Positions 6,900 to 15,557 of a stretch of 22,961 nucleotides of DNA are shown one piece after another. The stretch spans positions 1 through 22,961 of the forward strand of contig CAZYWA010000056.1 of the NCBI GenBank assembly GCA_964650975.1. Reading direction: 5' to 3'. The notes beneath the pieces were generated by a model. That model had not been told where the DNA came from. It saw only the letters and a program-made list of their open reading frames with translations, and did not search any database. The DNA is from CAZYWA01 sp964650975 [NCBI: uncultured bacterium] (GTDB lineage Bacteria > JADJOY01). The stretch's first letter is position 1; each line of letters starts with the position of its first letter. The translations under genes were made by a program, and so were the position numbers.

Positions 6900-7855
6900 C
6901 ATCCCGCACGTTCCCGTTCCACCCGTTTCCGAGCGGCTGGTATCAGGTCGCGTACTCGGACGAGCTGGCGGTGGGCGAGGTTCGTCGTCTGCGCTACTTC
7001 GGACGGGACCTGGTGCTCTTCCGCACCGAGTCGGGCGCGGCGCGCGTGTTCGACGCCCATTGCGTCCACCTGGGCGCTCACCTGGGTGTGGGCGGACGGG
7101 TCGTCGGCGAGTCGATCCGCTGTCCATTTCACGGCTGGCGGTGGGGCGCTGACGGCGGCTGTGTCGAGGTGCCGTACAGCGGTCGCGCACCCTCCCAGGC
7201 ACGAATGCGCTCGTGGTCGCTCGTCGAGGTGAACGGCCTGGTGATGGTGTTCCACGACGAATCCGGCGCGCCGCCTTCGTGGCAGGTGCCCGGGGTGGCG
7301 GAGGTGGGCTCGGACGAATGGACGCCGTTCGAGCGCCGCCGCTGGCAGATCCGCACCCAGCCGCAGGAGATGGCCGAGAACGCCGTCGACCGCGCCCACT
7401 TCCGCTTCGTGCACGGCACCGTGACGGTGCCCGAGACGACGGCCGAGGCCGAAGGACACGTACTGCGCGTGCGCTCCAAGATGAAGCTCGCGACGCCGAT
7501 GGGCGAGATGGACGGCGCCATCGAGTCCGACTCGTGGGGCTTCGGCTTCGGCCTGGTGCGCTTCAAGGGCATCGTCGAGACGCTCTTGGTGAGCTCGGTG
7601 GTGCCCATCGACGGCGACCGCGTCGACGTGTGGTTCTCCTTCAGCGTGAAGAAGCTGCCGAGCCGCGGCGCCACCCGCGGTGTGGGCGCCGCGATCATCG
7701 CCGACATCGAGAAGCAGCTCGCCGAGGACACGCCGATCTGGGAGAACAAGCAGCACCTCGAGCACCCGTGCCTCTCGCCCGACGACGGCCCGATCGGTCT
7801 CCTGCGCCGCTGGGCGAGGCAGTTCTATCCGGTCGCTTCGCCGCCGGCGGGGTGA
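6896..7855 (+). CDS. Steroid-type Rieske oxygenase (KshA / DAF-36-Neverland group)
   Basis: 319-residue Rieske non-haem iron oxygenase. The 2Fe-2S ligands are C56, H58, C76 and H79 (C-x-H-x17-C-x2-H). The mononuclear iron ligands are H168 and H173 with bridging D165 (NAVDRAHFRFVHG), and D278 in EDTPIWENK matches the Asp of KshA's DVEIW. The ending DGPIGLLRRWARQFY matches both KshA (3-ketosteroid 9alpha-hydroxylase) and DAF-36/Neverland (cholesterol 7-desaturase). It is shorter than KshA (about 385 residues), lacking a C-terminal extension. The GTG start overlaps the TetR stop by 4 nt, implying coupling. No reductase is nearby. Steroid substrate is likely from family and context; hydroxylase versus desaturase cannot be told. 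Confidence 0.92.
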   Translation: MTSRTFPFHPFPSGWYQVAYSDELAVGEVRRLRYFGRDLVLFRTESGAARVFDAHCVHLGAHLGVGGRVVGESIRCPFHGWRWGADGGCVEVPYSGRAPSQARMRSWSLVEVNGLVMVFHDESGAPPSWQVPGVAEVGSDEWTPFERRRWQIRTQPQEMAENAVDRAHFRFVHGTVTVPETTAEAEGHVLRVRSKMKLATPMGEMDGAIESDSWGFGFGLVRFKGIVETLLVSSVVPIDGDRVDVWFSFSVKKLPSRGATRGVGAAIIADIEKQLAEDTPIWENKQHLEHPCLSPDDGPIGLLRRWARQFYPVASPPAG

Positions 7856-7858
7856 GAG

Positions 7859-8236
7859 GTGGGCGACAGCGACTGGATGAAGGTCGTCTCGTTGCTGACG
7901 TGGGTGGGGCTGCCGACGATGGTGGCGCTCATGAGTGGCCTGAGATTCGCGAAGCTGCGCGCTCTTTCGTGGCGTGTGGGTCTCTATCGAGCGGCCGGTG
8001 CCGGTGTGGGCGGCGCGATCGTCGCCACGGCGCTCCGTCCGCCGGAAGTCCCGATGTCGGGTTGGCTGGGAGCCGTGGTGCTCCTCGGCGGTGGGTTCGC
8101 CGCCGGTCCCCCGATCATGGCGATCAGCGTCCGGCTGCGCTCCCCGCTGCTGGCGAGTTTCGGCGCCGCGCTGCTGCAAGTCGCCGCCGGCGCACTGCTC
8201 ACGATCCTCGCCGGGGCCCTGGGTCTCTTCCGCTAG
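7859..8236 (+). CDS. Small four-helix membrane protein, unknown function
   Basis: 125-residue hydrophobic protein with about four membrane segments (roughly 10-28, 41-58, 64-90 and 96-124), joined by short loops with Arg and Lys. I do not recognise the family. The GTG at 7859 starts 3 nt after the Rieske stop; an in-frame ATG at 7877 is the alternative and has no clear ribosome site. As last gene of the catabolic operon it could help substrate entry or anchor a membrane-associated enzyme, but nothing in the sequence shows this. Its stop interlocks with that of the convergent permease gene in the palindrome CTAG (8233-8236). Confidence 0.75.
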   Translation: MGDSDWMKVVSLLTWVGLPTMVALMSGLRFAKLRALSWRVGLYRAAGAGVGGAIVATALRPPEVPMSGWLGAVVLLGGGFAAGPPIMAISVRLRSPLLASFGAALLQVAAGALLTILAGALGLFR

Positions 8237-9038
8237 CTCCCGGTCGACTCGTAGCGGCGGATGCCGCGCTCCAGCATCCGGTTCGCGCCGAACAGCAGCG
8301 CGATGCCCACCACCGGCGTCAGCACCGCGAAGGTGTGGAGCCGTTGATCACCGAAGAAGGCCGACGCTGGGTAGAAGCAGGCGAAGCCGAACGGCACGAT
8401 GAAGGTCATGAACCACTGCACCCACTTGGGGAACACCCGGAGCGGATAACGCGAGTACTCGGTGAGCGCGAAGAGCGGCCGGAAGAGGCCGTAGCGGTTG
8501 AGCCACCAGAAGCTCGCGAAGGTGGTGATGAGCGCGATCCCGGCCAGCACCATCGACGCCGACGCTCCCAGCACCACGAACTTGAGCGCATTGAGCGCCG
8601 TGAACGGGATACCGAGCCGGGACGCGGCCCACGCGGCGATCCCGGCGCCCTTCAGGATGATCGCCATGTCGTACGGGTAGAACTGCTCGAGCACCATCTG
8701 CAGGAGCGGCGGGAACGGCCGGAGCAGCACCCGATCGAGCAATCCCTCGACGAGATAGAGGTTCCCGAAGTCCCACATCAGCGTGAAGAGCAGGCACGAG
8801 AACATGCCGAAGGTGAACTGCCCGAAGCCGTAGAGGAACACCACCTGCTCGAAGCTCCAGCCGCTCATCGACGGCACCTGGCCGAACACCAGCGCGAAGA
8901 AGGTCAGGTTCACCACGCTCCAGAGAATCGTCGCGAAGATCGAGATCGCGAACTCGGTGCGGTAGGTGAGCTTCCCTTGAGGTTCTGGGCGATGTACTGC
9001 CCCATGATCCCGAGCGTCTGCGGCACGGTCCGCTCCAC
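8233..9038 (-). CDS. ABC-2 type permease subunit with apparent 1-nt frameshift
   Basis: Integral membrane subunit of the ABC system encoded by 9040-10964. It belongs to the group of ABC-2 permeases that pair with this ATPase type and are about 265 residues long. From the GTG at 9038 (behind AGGGAGG) the frame reads MERTVPQTLGIMGQYIAQNLKG, then becomes nonsense. One base further the expected continuation KLTYRTEFAISIFATILWS appears and stays open to the stop. The break lies at about 8972-8976; restoring one base gives 268 residues. Several hydrophobic segments follow. Either the gene is newly inactivated or a base was lost in sequencing or assembly; I favour the latter because the rest is intact. 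One base separates it from the preceding permease stop. Confidence 0.85.
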
Positions 9039-9039
9039 C

Positions 9040-9882
9040 TCAGCCTCCCTGGACCGAGATGTGGCGGCGCCCGAGGTCGTAGAAGCGCCGCACGGCCACG
9101 AAGCCGATCCCCACCCACACCCACGCGATCGCCACCGACGCGAAGAGCGTGGCACCGGTGATCCGTCCGAGATACGCCTCGGCGGGCACGTAGTAGATGA
9201 AGCTCGTGGGAAGGAACTCGAGCGGCTTGGCGATCCAGGCGGGGAAGAACGAGAGCGGAATGGTGGCACCGCCCAAGAGCATCAGGATCATCTCCACCGA
9301 CCACGCGAGCTCGCCCGAGAACTCGACGAAGAACCCGATCAGCCCGGCCATCGTGAACGCCAGGTTGTAGAGCAGGAACGCCGCCAGCGTGAGCAGCAGG
9401 AACGCGATGAACGTGATGACGTCGGGCGGAGCGGGAAGCGCGCCGGCGAGGCCGAACGCGATCAGCGTCGGGACTCCCATCGTGAACACCTGGCTCGCGC
9501 CGCGCCCGCCGATGTAGCTCATCGCGAACCACGGGAACGCGATCGGCCGGAGCAGGAACGTCGCGATCTGGCCGGTACGGATCGCCTCGCCGATGAAGAT
9601 GCTGATGTTGTTGGCGTAGAGCGTGCGCAGCGTCTGCATCAGCGCCACGTAGCCGGCGATGTCGCGCAAGCGATGGCCGCCCATCACCTCCGGACCGGTC
9701 CGGTAGAGCGCCGCGAAGATGAAGTACTGGAACGCCGCCGTGAGCGGCACCAGCACCAGCCGCATCCAGATCTGCGAGCGGTAGGCGAGCGTCTCGACGA
9801 ACCCGAGCCGGAAGACGTCGAAGTAGGGGCCCACGCCCGGGCGGTAGGTGGCGCCACGGAGCGTGCCCGCGGTCGCGGTCAC
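9040..9882 (-). CDS. ABC-2 type permease subunit
   Basis: 280-residue polytopic membrane protein with about six hydrophobic segments, for example LVLVPLTAAFQYFIFAALY, VITFIAFLLLTLAAFLLY and LFASVAIAWVWVGIGFVAV. It is one of two permeases of a three-gene transporter (ATPase 9879-10964, second permease 8233-9038). The order ATPase-permease-permease is typical of this poorly characterised exporter-like class, whose substrates are mostly unknown. The GTG start at 9882 overlaps the ATPase stop by 4 nt (GTGA), so translation is probably coupled. Confidence 0.9.
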   Translation of the reverse strand: MTATAGTLRGATYRPGVGPYFDVFRLGFVETLAYRSQIWMRLVLVPLTAAFQYFIFAALYRTGPEVMGGHRLRDIAGYVALMQTLRTLYANNISIFIGEAIRTGQIATFLLRPIAFPWFAMSYIGGRGASQVFTMGVPTLIAFGLAGALPAPPDVITFIAFLLLTLAAFLLYNLAFTMAGLIGFFVEFSGELAWSVEMILMLLGGATIPLSFFPAWIAKPLEFLPTSFIYYVPAEAYLGRITGATLFASVAIAWVWVGIGFVAVRRFYDLGRRHISVQGG

Positions 9883-10964
9883 GACGCTTGCTCGGTCTTC
9901 GCGAACGGATCGGCCTTGGCGAGCTCCGCGGTCCGGTGCTGCTGCGCGCGGTAGACGTCGCGCACCACGTCGGCGAGATCGGGCTCCTGCACCGAGAGAT
10001 CCATGATCGGCGGGCCCTGCAGCGCGCGGGCCACCACCTCCGACGGCCGGATCGCCTCGGGGTCGAAGCGCAGTGCCAACCGCGAGCCGGCGCCGTCGGC
10101 GTCGATCGTCACCGGCAACCCGTCGAGGTTTCGCACCGCGGTCTCACGATCGTCCGGACGAGCCAGATCGAGCACCACGCGCCGCTCGCGGGCGAAGCGC
10201 CGCTTGAACTCGCTCAGGGCGCCGTCGAAGAGCACCTTGCCCTCGTCGATGAGCAGCACCCGCTCGCAGAGCTCCTCGATGTCGCGCAGGTCGTGGGTGG
10301 TGAGCAGCACCGTGGTGCCGTGGCGCTCGTTCACGGCCTTGATGAAACCGCGCACCCGGTCCTTCACGTCCACGTCGAGGCCGATGGTGGGCTCGTCGAG
10401 GAACACGATCCGCGGCTGGTGGAGCAGCGACGCGGCGAGATCGCAGCGCATCCGCTGCCCGAGCGAGAGCTTCCGCACCGGCGTGTGGAGCAGTGGGGTG
10501 AGATCGAGCACGGCGTCGAATTCGACGAGCCGCGCCTTGAGGATGTCGTCCGGGACGCCGTAGATCCGCGCCAGGAGCCGGAACGCCTCGATCACCGCGA
10601 TGTCCCACCACAGCTGGGTGCGCTGCCCGAACACCACGCCGATCTGGTGGACGTAATGGCGACGCTCCTCGAGCGGCTCGAAGCCGGCGACGCGCACGTA
10701 GCCGGAGGTGGGCTTCAAGATGCCGGTCAGGATCTTGATGGTGGTCGATTTCCCGGCGCCGTTGGCGCCGATGTAGCCGACCCGTTCGCCGGGCTCGACG
10801 CGGAAGCTCACGTCGTCGATTGCGCGCTTGGTCTCGCGGCGCGGCGCGAAGAGATCCTTCACCGCGCCGCGCAATCCCTCTCGTTTTCGCGACGAACGGT
10901 ACTCCTTCACCAGGTTCCGCACGTCGATGAGCGGTGTGCTCGATTTGGTTTCATCCACCGGCAT
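9879..10964 (-). CDS. ABC transporter ATP-binding protein
   Basis: 361-residue ATPase of the exporter-like ABC system. Walker A is GANGAGKST at 66-74. The Q-loop region VFGQRTQLWWD lies around 112-121 and is characteristic of the ATPases that pair with the two permease types downstream. The signature is LSLGQ at 166-170, Walker B with switch Glu is IVFLDEP at 186-192, and LLTTHDL contains the switch His. An extra C-terminal region of about 100 residues follows the nucleotide-binding domain. The N-terminal LFAPRRETKRAIDDVSF is also usual. It diverges from the DUF3160 gene with only 55 nt between starts. The substrate is unknown; adjacency to the catabolic operon is not evidence of a shared role, since the genes converge. 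Confidence 0.95.
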   Translation of the reverse strand: MPVDETKSSTPLIDVRNLVKEYRSSRKREGLRGAVKDLFAPRRETKRAIDDVSFRVEPGERVGYIGANGAGKSTTIKILTGILKPTSGYVRVAGFEPLEERRHYVHQIGVVFGQRTQLWWDIAVIEAFRLLARIYGVPDDILKARLVEFDAVLDLTPLLHTPVRKLSLGQRMRCDLAASLLHQPRIVFLDEPTIGLDVDVKDRVRGFIKAVNERHGTTVLLTTHDLRDIEELCERVLLIDEGKVLFDGALSEFKRRFARERRVVLDLARPDDRETAVRNLDGLPVTIDADGAGSRLALRFDPEAIRPSEVVARALQGPPIMDLSVQEPDLADVVRDVYRAQQHRTAELAKADPFAKTEQAS

Positions 10965-11019
10965 GGCGCGCTAGCGTATCCGCGCGTCGCGAGCGATGCA
11001 CTGGAGCGAGGGGGGATCG

Positions 11020-14019
11020 ATGGGGCGACTCGACGATCGCGCAGGGCAGGTGCGAGCCGGGCAACGTGTCGCGGGCCTGCTGCTCGCGATGGCGTGGCTG
11101 GGCGGGCCGGCGGTGGGCGGTGCGCGCGCCGCCGACGACGCGAATCCGTTCGAGCTGCCGGTGCCGCGCGTCGAGAGCTCGCCCGCGACTCCGTCGCGCG
11201 TCGCCGTTCCGGCGGGCTGGCGGGTCGAGGCGCTGGCCATGGCGCCGTCCAGCGCCGAGGTCGCGGTGCTCCTGAGCCGCGGCGAGACCGACACCGATCT
11301 CGAGCTGTGGCGCGCCGGCGAGCCGTCGCTGATCCCCACCGGCATCCGCTGGCCGAGCGGGTTTCGAGCGGGCGCCGCAGCCGGCGACAAGAGCCGCACC
11401 ACGCCGCTCGCGTGGCATCCGTTCGAGCACACTGTCTACGTCGCCGGAGCGATCGGCTCGCACGGCATGGTGCTCGCGGTGGCTCAGCACGACCGCGTGT
11501 GGAGCGTCACGAAGGTGGCCGAGACCGCCTCGGAGATCCGGTCCCTCGCGATCGGACCACGCCCTTACGTGACCGCCTGGGATCCGGAGAAGCGCGAGGT
11601 GCGGCTTTTCTTCGGCGTGGTCTCGGGAAAGAGCGTCTCGATTCGCTCGCTCACCGAGAACGGCACCAAGCCCTACGAGGCGATCGCACCGGCCGCGCCC
11701 GCCGCCAAACGCAAGGGCGCGGCCTCGGAGGACGCCGTGGAACGGCCGAGCGAGATCGCGGCGAGCTGGGCCGATCCCGAGGCGTTTCATCCCGCCGGTC
11801 ATTTGCTGGTGTGGCGCGACGACAAGTCCTGCCATCACGTCGCGATCTACGACCGGGACGCGTGGAAGAAGCAGAGCGCTCTCGCGACGGTTCCCTGCGG
11901 TGGCTCGGTGCAGGTGACTCCCAACGGAGCGGGCCTGGTGCAATGGATGCCCGGAAGCGCCGGTGTCACGCTGTTCCTCGACTCCGCCAAGAGCCATGAA
12001 ACCGTGGCCGGCGACACCACCTTCGAGATCGCGCCGTCGCTCGCGCCCGACGGGGGCGGTCTGGTGGGCGTGGTGCGAACGGAAGGCACCGGCACCGATG
12101 GCACCGCCACCGCGCTGGCGTTCGCGCCGGTCTCGATGCCGCTGGCCGACGTGGTGGACGCTTGGATGTTCGCGTCCGGCGCGCCCGAACGCGAGCGTCT
12201 GGCCCGTGACACCGGCGTCTTCCGGCCGCTCGCGCTCGACCAGCTCTATTCGCTCTACGACAGCGAGCGCTACGAGTGCGGCAATCTCGACACCGCAGCG
12301 CCGGCGCGGCCCTACCTGGTGACCACCGACGTCTTCTGGGAGGTGTTCGCGGCGGCCTACGAGGGCCTCTTCCTGGTCGAAGAGAAGACCCGCGCGATGC
12401 CCGCCTTCTGGCGTTTCGTGGACGAGGCGTCGAAGGGAGTGACCGGCTCCGGCAAGACCGCGGACAAGTGGCGCAAGGTCTTCGAGGCGCTCGAGGCCGT
12501 GAAGGCGGGCGATCCTCGAAACGCCGAAGCCGCGCGCATCATCGATGCCAAGGGCAAGTCGCACTCCGACGTGCTCGATGCCGATTTCGACTATGCGGAG
12601 CTGACGCCGCGCGGCCACTACACCGCGACACCCGAGCGCCGCCGGTATTTCCAGGCATTCCGCTATCTCGCCGGCATCCAGCTCGGCGACGACGACCTGC
12701 GGACGTTGCGTGCGCTTCCCGAGGCCGCGCAGCAGGCGGCCCGCGACTGGGCCGCGCCTTACCTCGAGGTCGAGGCGCCGTCGCGTCGCGAGCTGGTGTG
12801 GAGTCCGTCGCAGCCGGGGCCGGACTACGCGCGCCGCAGCCCCCCGGGGCCGGCGGTCTTCCCGCTCGGGTGGGGTTTCGACAGCGAGGCGCTCGATCGC
12901 ACGGTCATTCACCTGGACGTTCCCGCGGAGGAGCAGATCCGCGGACCGAAGGGACCGCGGGCGCTTCCCAGCGGTCTCGACGTGGCGACGGCGCTCGGCA
13001 GCGGCTTCGCGCGCTCGCTTCTCGACGAGGCTGGTGCGACCGCCGATTACCCGCGTCTCGGCCCGACGCTCGACGAGCTGGCGCGCGCCTTCGCGTCCCG
13101 GCAGGCGCACGGCGTGAGCGGCGCGGCCAACCTCTACGACGCGTGGCTCGCGGCGCTGGCCGTGCAGTGGACCGACCGAGGGTCGATGCCCACCGCGTCC
13201 GGCGCGCACGCGCCCGACGCGATCACGTCGCCGCGTTTGTGGCAGGTCAAGCGGCTGCAAACCGGGCTCGCGTCGTGGGCCACGCTGCGCCACGCGACCG
13301 TGCTGGTGAACGAGCGCAGTGCCGCCGAGTGCGGGGAAGGCGGCTTCGAGCCGATCGTGATGGATCCGCCGCGCGGCTATGTCGAGCCCGATCCGGAGAC
13401 GTTCGGCGCCATCGCGGCGCTCTTCGAGCAAGCGGCGGGCGTGGTGTCGCGATCGACGGACCTCAGCACCGTGGAGACCTCGCCGGTCGACGAGCCCAGC
13501 GCGGACTCCTCTCACCCGTCCGCGGAGACGGACGTGAAGCTGGGTCTGGCCAAGCGGCTCGCGGCGAGCGCCGCCAAGGCGCGGCTCTTCCAGTCCCTGG
13601 CCAGGAAGGAGCTCGACGGGCTCGCGCTCTCTCCCGCCGAGTATCAGGAGATCTTCGATGTCGGCCGGGTCGCCGAGCATCACGCGCTCGTCTACCGGAG
13701 CCTCGCTCGCGACGATCTGAGCCTCGCCAACCCGGATCCGATGGCGAAGGTGGCGGACGTCGCCGACGGCCGCGAAGCGGGCGGCGGACTCTTGCTGGTG
13801 GGTGTCGGGTATCCGCTCGAATGGGACCAGATCGTGCCGTTCTTCGGGCGCCGCGAGATCGTGAAGGGGCCGGTCTACGGGTACTACGAGACCACCCGGC
13901 CCGCGCCGCTCGACGACGCTACGTGGCGGAAGCAAGTGAAGTCGCTGGCGCGACCGAGCTGGGTGGAGCCGTTCCTGGGAGCCCCGCCGTGCGATTGCGC
14001 GCCGCCGCGGCCCTTCTGA
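11020..14019 (+). CDS. Secreted DUF3160-family protein
   Basis: 999-residue exported protein. A signal peptide occupies about residues 1-37 (hydrophobic VAGLLLAMAWLGG, cleavage after ARA). Residues about 45-390 look beta-rich with propeller-like repeats. From about 400 onward it matches DUF3160, as judged by FRPLALDQLYSLYDSERYE, YLVTTDVFWEVF and, near the end, GVGYPLEWDQIVPFFGRRE and GPVYGYYE. The family's biochemical function is unknown; members are secreted or periplasmic. The ATG at 11020 is preferred over the one at 10996 because AGGGGGGA lies 5 nt upstream and it gives a better signal peptide. The downstream CapA-like gene starts inside its 3' end, so the two are probably translated together. 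Confidence 0.85.
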   Translation: MGRLDDRAGQVRAGQRVAGLLLAMAWLGGPAVGGARAADDANPFELPVPRVESSPATPSRVAVPAGWRVEALAMAPSSAEVAVLLSRGETDTDLELWRAGEPSLIPTGIRWPSGFRAGAAAGDKSRTTPLAWHPFEHTVYVAGAIGSHGMVLAVAQHDRVWSVTKVAETASEIRSLAIGPRPYVTAWDPEKREVRLFFGVVSGKSVSIRSLTENGTKPYEAIAPAAPAAKRKGAASEDAVERPSEIAASWADPEAFHPAGHLLVWRDDKSCHHVAIYDRDAWKKQSALATVPCGGSVQVTPNGAGLVQWMPGSAGVTLFLDSAKSHETVAGDTTFEIAPSLAPDGGGLVGVVRTEGTGTDGTATALAFAPVSMPLADVVDAWMFASGAPERERLARDTGVFRPLALDQLYSLYDSERYECGNLDTAAPARPYLVTTDVFWEVFAAAYEGLFLVEEKTRAMPAFWRFVDEASKGVTGSGKTADKWRKVFEALEAVKAGDPRNAEAARIIDAKGKSHSDVLDADFDYAELTPRGHYTATPERRRYFQAFRYLAGIQLGDDDLRTLRALPEAAQQAARDWAAPYLEVEAPSRRELVWSPSQPGPDYARRSPPGPAVFPLGWGFDSEALDRTVIHLDVPAEEQIRGPKGPRALPSGLDVATALGSGFARSLLDEAGATADYPRLGPTLDELARAFASRQAHGVSGAANLYDAWLAALAVQWTDRGSMPTASGAHAPDAITSPRLWQVKRLQTGLASWATLRHATVLVNERSAAECGEGGFEPIVMDPPRGYVEPDPETFGAIAALFEQAAGVVSRSTDLSTVETSPVDEPSADSSHPSAETDVKLGLAKRLAASAAKARLFQSLARKELDGLALSPAEYQEIFDVGRVAEHHALVYRSLARDDLSLANPDPMAKVADVADGREAGGGLLLVGVGYPLEWDQIVPFFGRREIVKGPVYGYYETTRPAPLDDATWRKQVKSLARPSWVEPFLGAPPCDCAPPRPF

Positions 14020-15425
14020 TCGGTCTCGCCGCCGCGATCGCGAAAGCCGCGGACGCCTCCGGTGCCGCTCCGGAGGCGCCTGCACCGCGTCTCTTGTTCG
14101 TGGGCGACGTGCTCCTGTCGCGGCAGGTGAAGGAGGAGATCGAGCAGCGTCACCTCGATCCCTGGAGGGACCTCGCGCCGCTCTTCCGTTCGGCGGCGTG
14201 GGTGGGTGGGAACCTCGAGGGCGCCGTCGGCGATCCGGCCGCGTGCGACCCGGCGCTAGCGGGCGGCGAGACCTGCTTCGCGGTCCCGGTGGCGCTCCTG
14301 GGGCGGCTCGCGAAGGCTGGATTTCGCGCGCTGGCCGTCGAGAACAATCATCGCGCCGACCTCGGCGAGGCGGGGCGAGCCACGACTCGCGCGACGCTCT
14401 CGGCCGAGGGTCTGCTCCCGCTCGACTTGCCCGATTCGCCGGAGTTCGTGCGGCTCGGCGACGCCATCGTGGCCGTCGTCTCCCTCACGCTGGTGCCCGA
14501 CATCGCCGGTCATGCCGACCGGGTGCCCTCGGTCGAGATCGCCCGCAAGCTCAGGCTCGCGCGGGCACTCGCTCCGCTCACCATCGTCTCGGTTCACTGG
14601 GGCCGCGAGCTGATCGAGGTGCCGGACGCGAGCCAGCGCGACGCCGCTCGCTGGCTGGTCGCGCACGGAGCGGACCTGATCGTCGGCCACCATCCGCACG
14701 TGGTGCAGCCGGCCGAGTGCGTCGACGGGCGGCCGGTCTTCTTCTCGCTCGGGAATCATCTCTTCGATCAGAAATATCCGGAGACGCGGACCGGTCGCAT
14801 CGCCGACTGCTCGATCGCTGGCCAGGTGCTTCGCTGCGGCGCGCTCGCGACCGAGGCGGTGCCACGCAGCACGCGGCCAAGGCTCGCCGGCGCCGAGCCC
14901 GAGGTCTTGAACGTTCTCGCCGGGTGCGCCGCGCCGCTCCACCCGGTGCTCGAGGTGAGCGGTTTTCGGCTCACCGCTCGGCCGACGCCGGTTGGGACGC
15001 CGGGCGGCGGCGTCGTCATCGCCGCTCGCGGCCCGACCAGCTTCGGCACTCGTCCCGGCCCCCTGCTCTCGGCCGAGCGCTTTCGTCCGAGCGGCGGCGA
15101 CGGCGGAGACGAGCTGTTGCTGGCGCTCGAATCGCACTTCTCGCCGCTCGACCAGCGAGTGGCACCGCGCACCTACGTCTACGCCGTCACACCGCGCGGC
15201 CTGGTCGCGCGGTTTCGCGGCAGCGCGCTCGCGTGGCCGCTCGTCGACGCGGTGACGCTGCCAAGCGGTCACCTGTGCGCGCTTCACGAGACCGGCTCGT
15301 TCGTGAGCACGGCACCGGCGAGTGCCGCCACGCGCACGGCGATCTACCGCTGGAACGGCTTCGGCTTCGCGGGAATCGACGGCGACGACGGCGAGCGTGC
15401 CGCGTGCAGCGCGGCGTTCGAGTAG
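13989..15425 (+). CDS. Secreted CapA-family (poly-gamma-glutamate synthesis protein type) metallophosphatase-like protein
   Basis: 478-residue exported protein. The signal peptide is MRLRAAAALLIGLAAAIAKA, with cleavage near residue 20. CapA-family motifs follow in order: FVGDVLLSR (37-45), GNLEGAV (74-80), ENNHRADLG (118-126), SVHWGRE (201-207), GHHPHVVQ (233-240) and SLGNHLFDQ (253-261). These give the calcineurin-like fold's metal-binding Asp, Asn and His residues. The last 200 or so residues (from about 270) are an extra domain I do not recognise, with a late YRWNGFGFAGID segment. Several Cys suggest disulfides outside the cytoplasm. The GTG at 13989 overlaps the DUF3160 gene by 31 nt. Family membership is good; whether it makes a polymer is unknown, since no CapB/CapC is nearby. 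Confidence 0.85.
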   Translation: MRLRAAAALLIGLAAAIAKAADASGAAPEAPAPRLLFVGDVLLSRQVKEEIEQRHLDPWRDLAPLFRSAAWVGGNLEGAVGDPAACDPALAGGETCFAVPVALLGRLAKAGFRALAVENNHRADLGEAGRATTRATLSAEGLLPLDLPDSPEFVRLGDAIVAVVSLTLVPDIAGHADRVPSVEIARKLRLARALAPLTIVSVHWGRELIEVPDASQRDAARWLVAHGADLIVGHHPHVVQPAECVDGRPVFFSLGNHLFDQKYPETRTGRIADCSIAGQVLRCGALATEAVPRSTRPRLAGAEPEVLNVLAGCAAPLHPVLEVSGFRLTARPTPVGTPGGGVVIAARGPTSFGTRPGPLLSAERFRPSGGDGGDELLLALESHFSPLDQRVAPRTYVYAVTPRGLVARFRGSALAWPLVDAVTLPSGHLCALHETGSFVSTAPASAATRTAIYRWNGFGFAGIDGDDGERAACSAAFE

Positions 15426-15501
15426 ACCCGCTGCGCGCAATCGATCGCTCGCGCGCGAGGAGCGCCACAGGCGCGGGCGCGCGCTCCAACGGGCGGCAAC
15501 A

Positions 15502-15519
15502 TGGAGGCCCACCGGTCCC
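15502..15519 (+). repeat. Partial copy of the 32-nt repeat block
   Basis: The first 18 nt (TGGAGGCCCACCGGTCCC) equal the start of the blocks at 15667 and 17521; after that the sequence differs (loop ends in G and the right arm is mostly lost). Upstream (15450-15490) lie GCTCGCGCGCGAG and GCGCGCGCTCC stretches resembling those before the 17521 copy, so this may be a decayed larger unit. Confidence 0.6.
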
Positions 15520-15557
15520 GCGGAGCGTGCGAATCCATCGACACACTCGAGCGGTCC

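Noticed and set aside
7213-9954. A 913-codon plus-strand frame across the Rieske, small membrane and permease genes
   Set aside because: Arg/Glu/His-rich composition, passes through three well-supported genes in other frames, and matches no family.
8233-10964. ABC transporter as the steroid uptake system of the operon
   Set aside because: The genes face the other way, share no regulatory site that I can see with the catabolic operon, and the ABC-2 permease type is normally an exporter; adjacency alone is not enough.
10996-11019. Earlier ATG for the DUF3160 protein
   Set aside because: No ribosome site upstream; the ATG at 11020 has AGGGGGGA at the right distance and gives a more usual signal peptide.
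10951-14085. A 1044-codon minus-strand frame opposite the DUF3160 gene
   Set aside because: Low-complexity Arg-rich antisense frame; the plus strand has a signal peptide, good ribosome site and family motifs.
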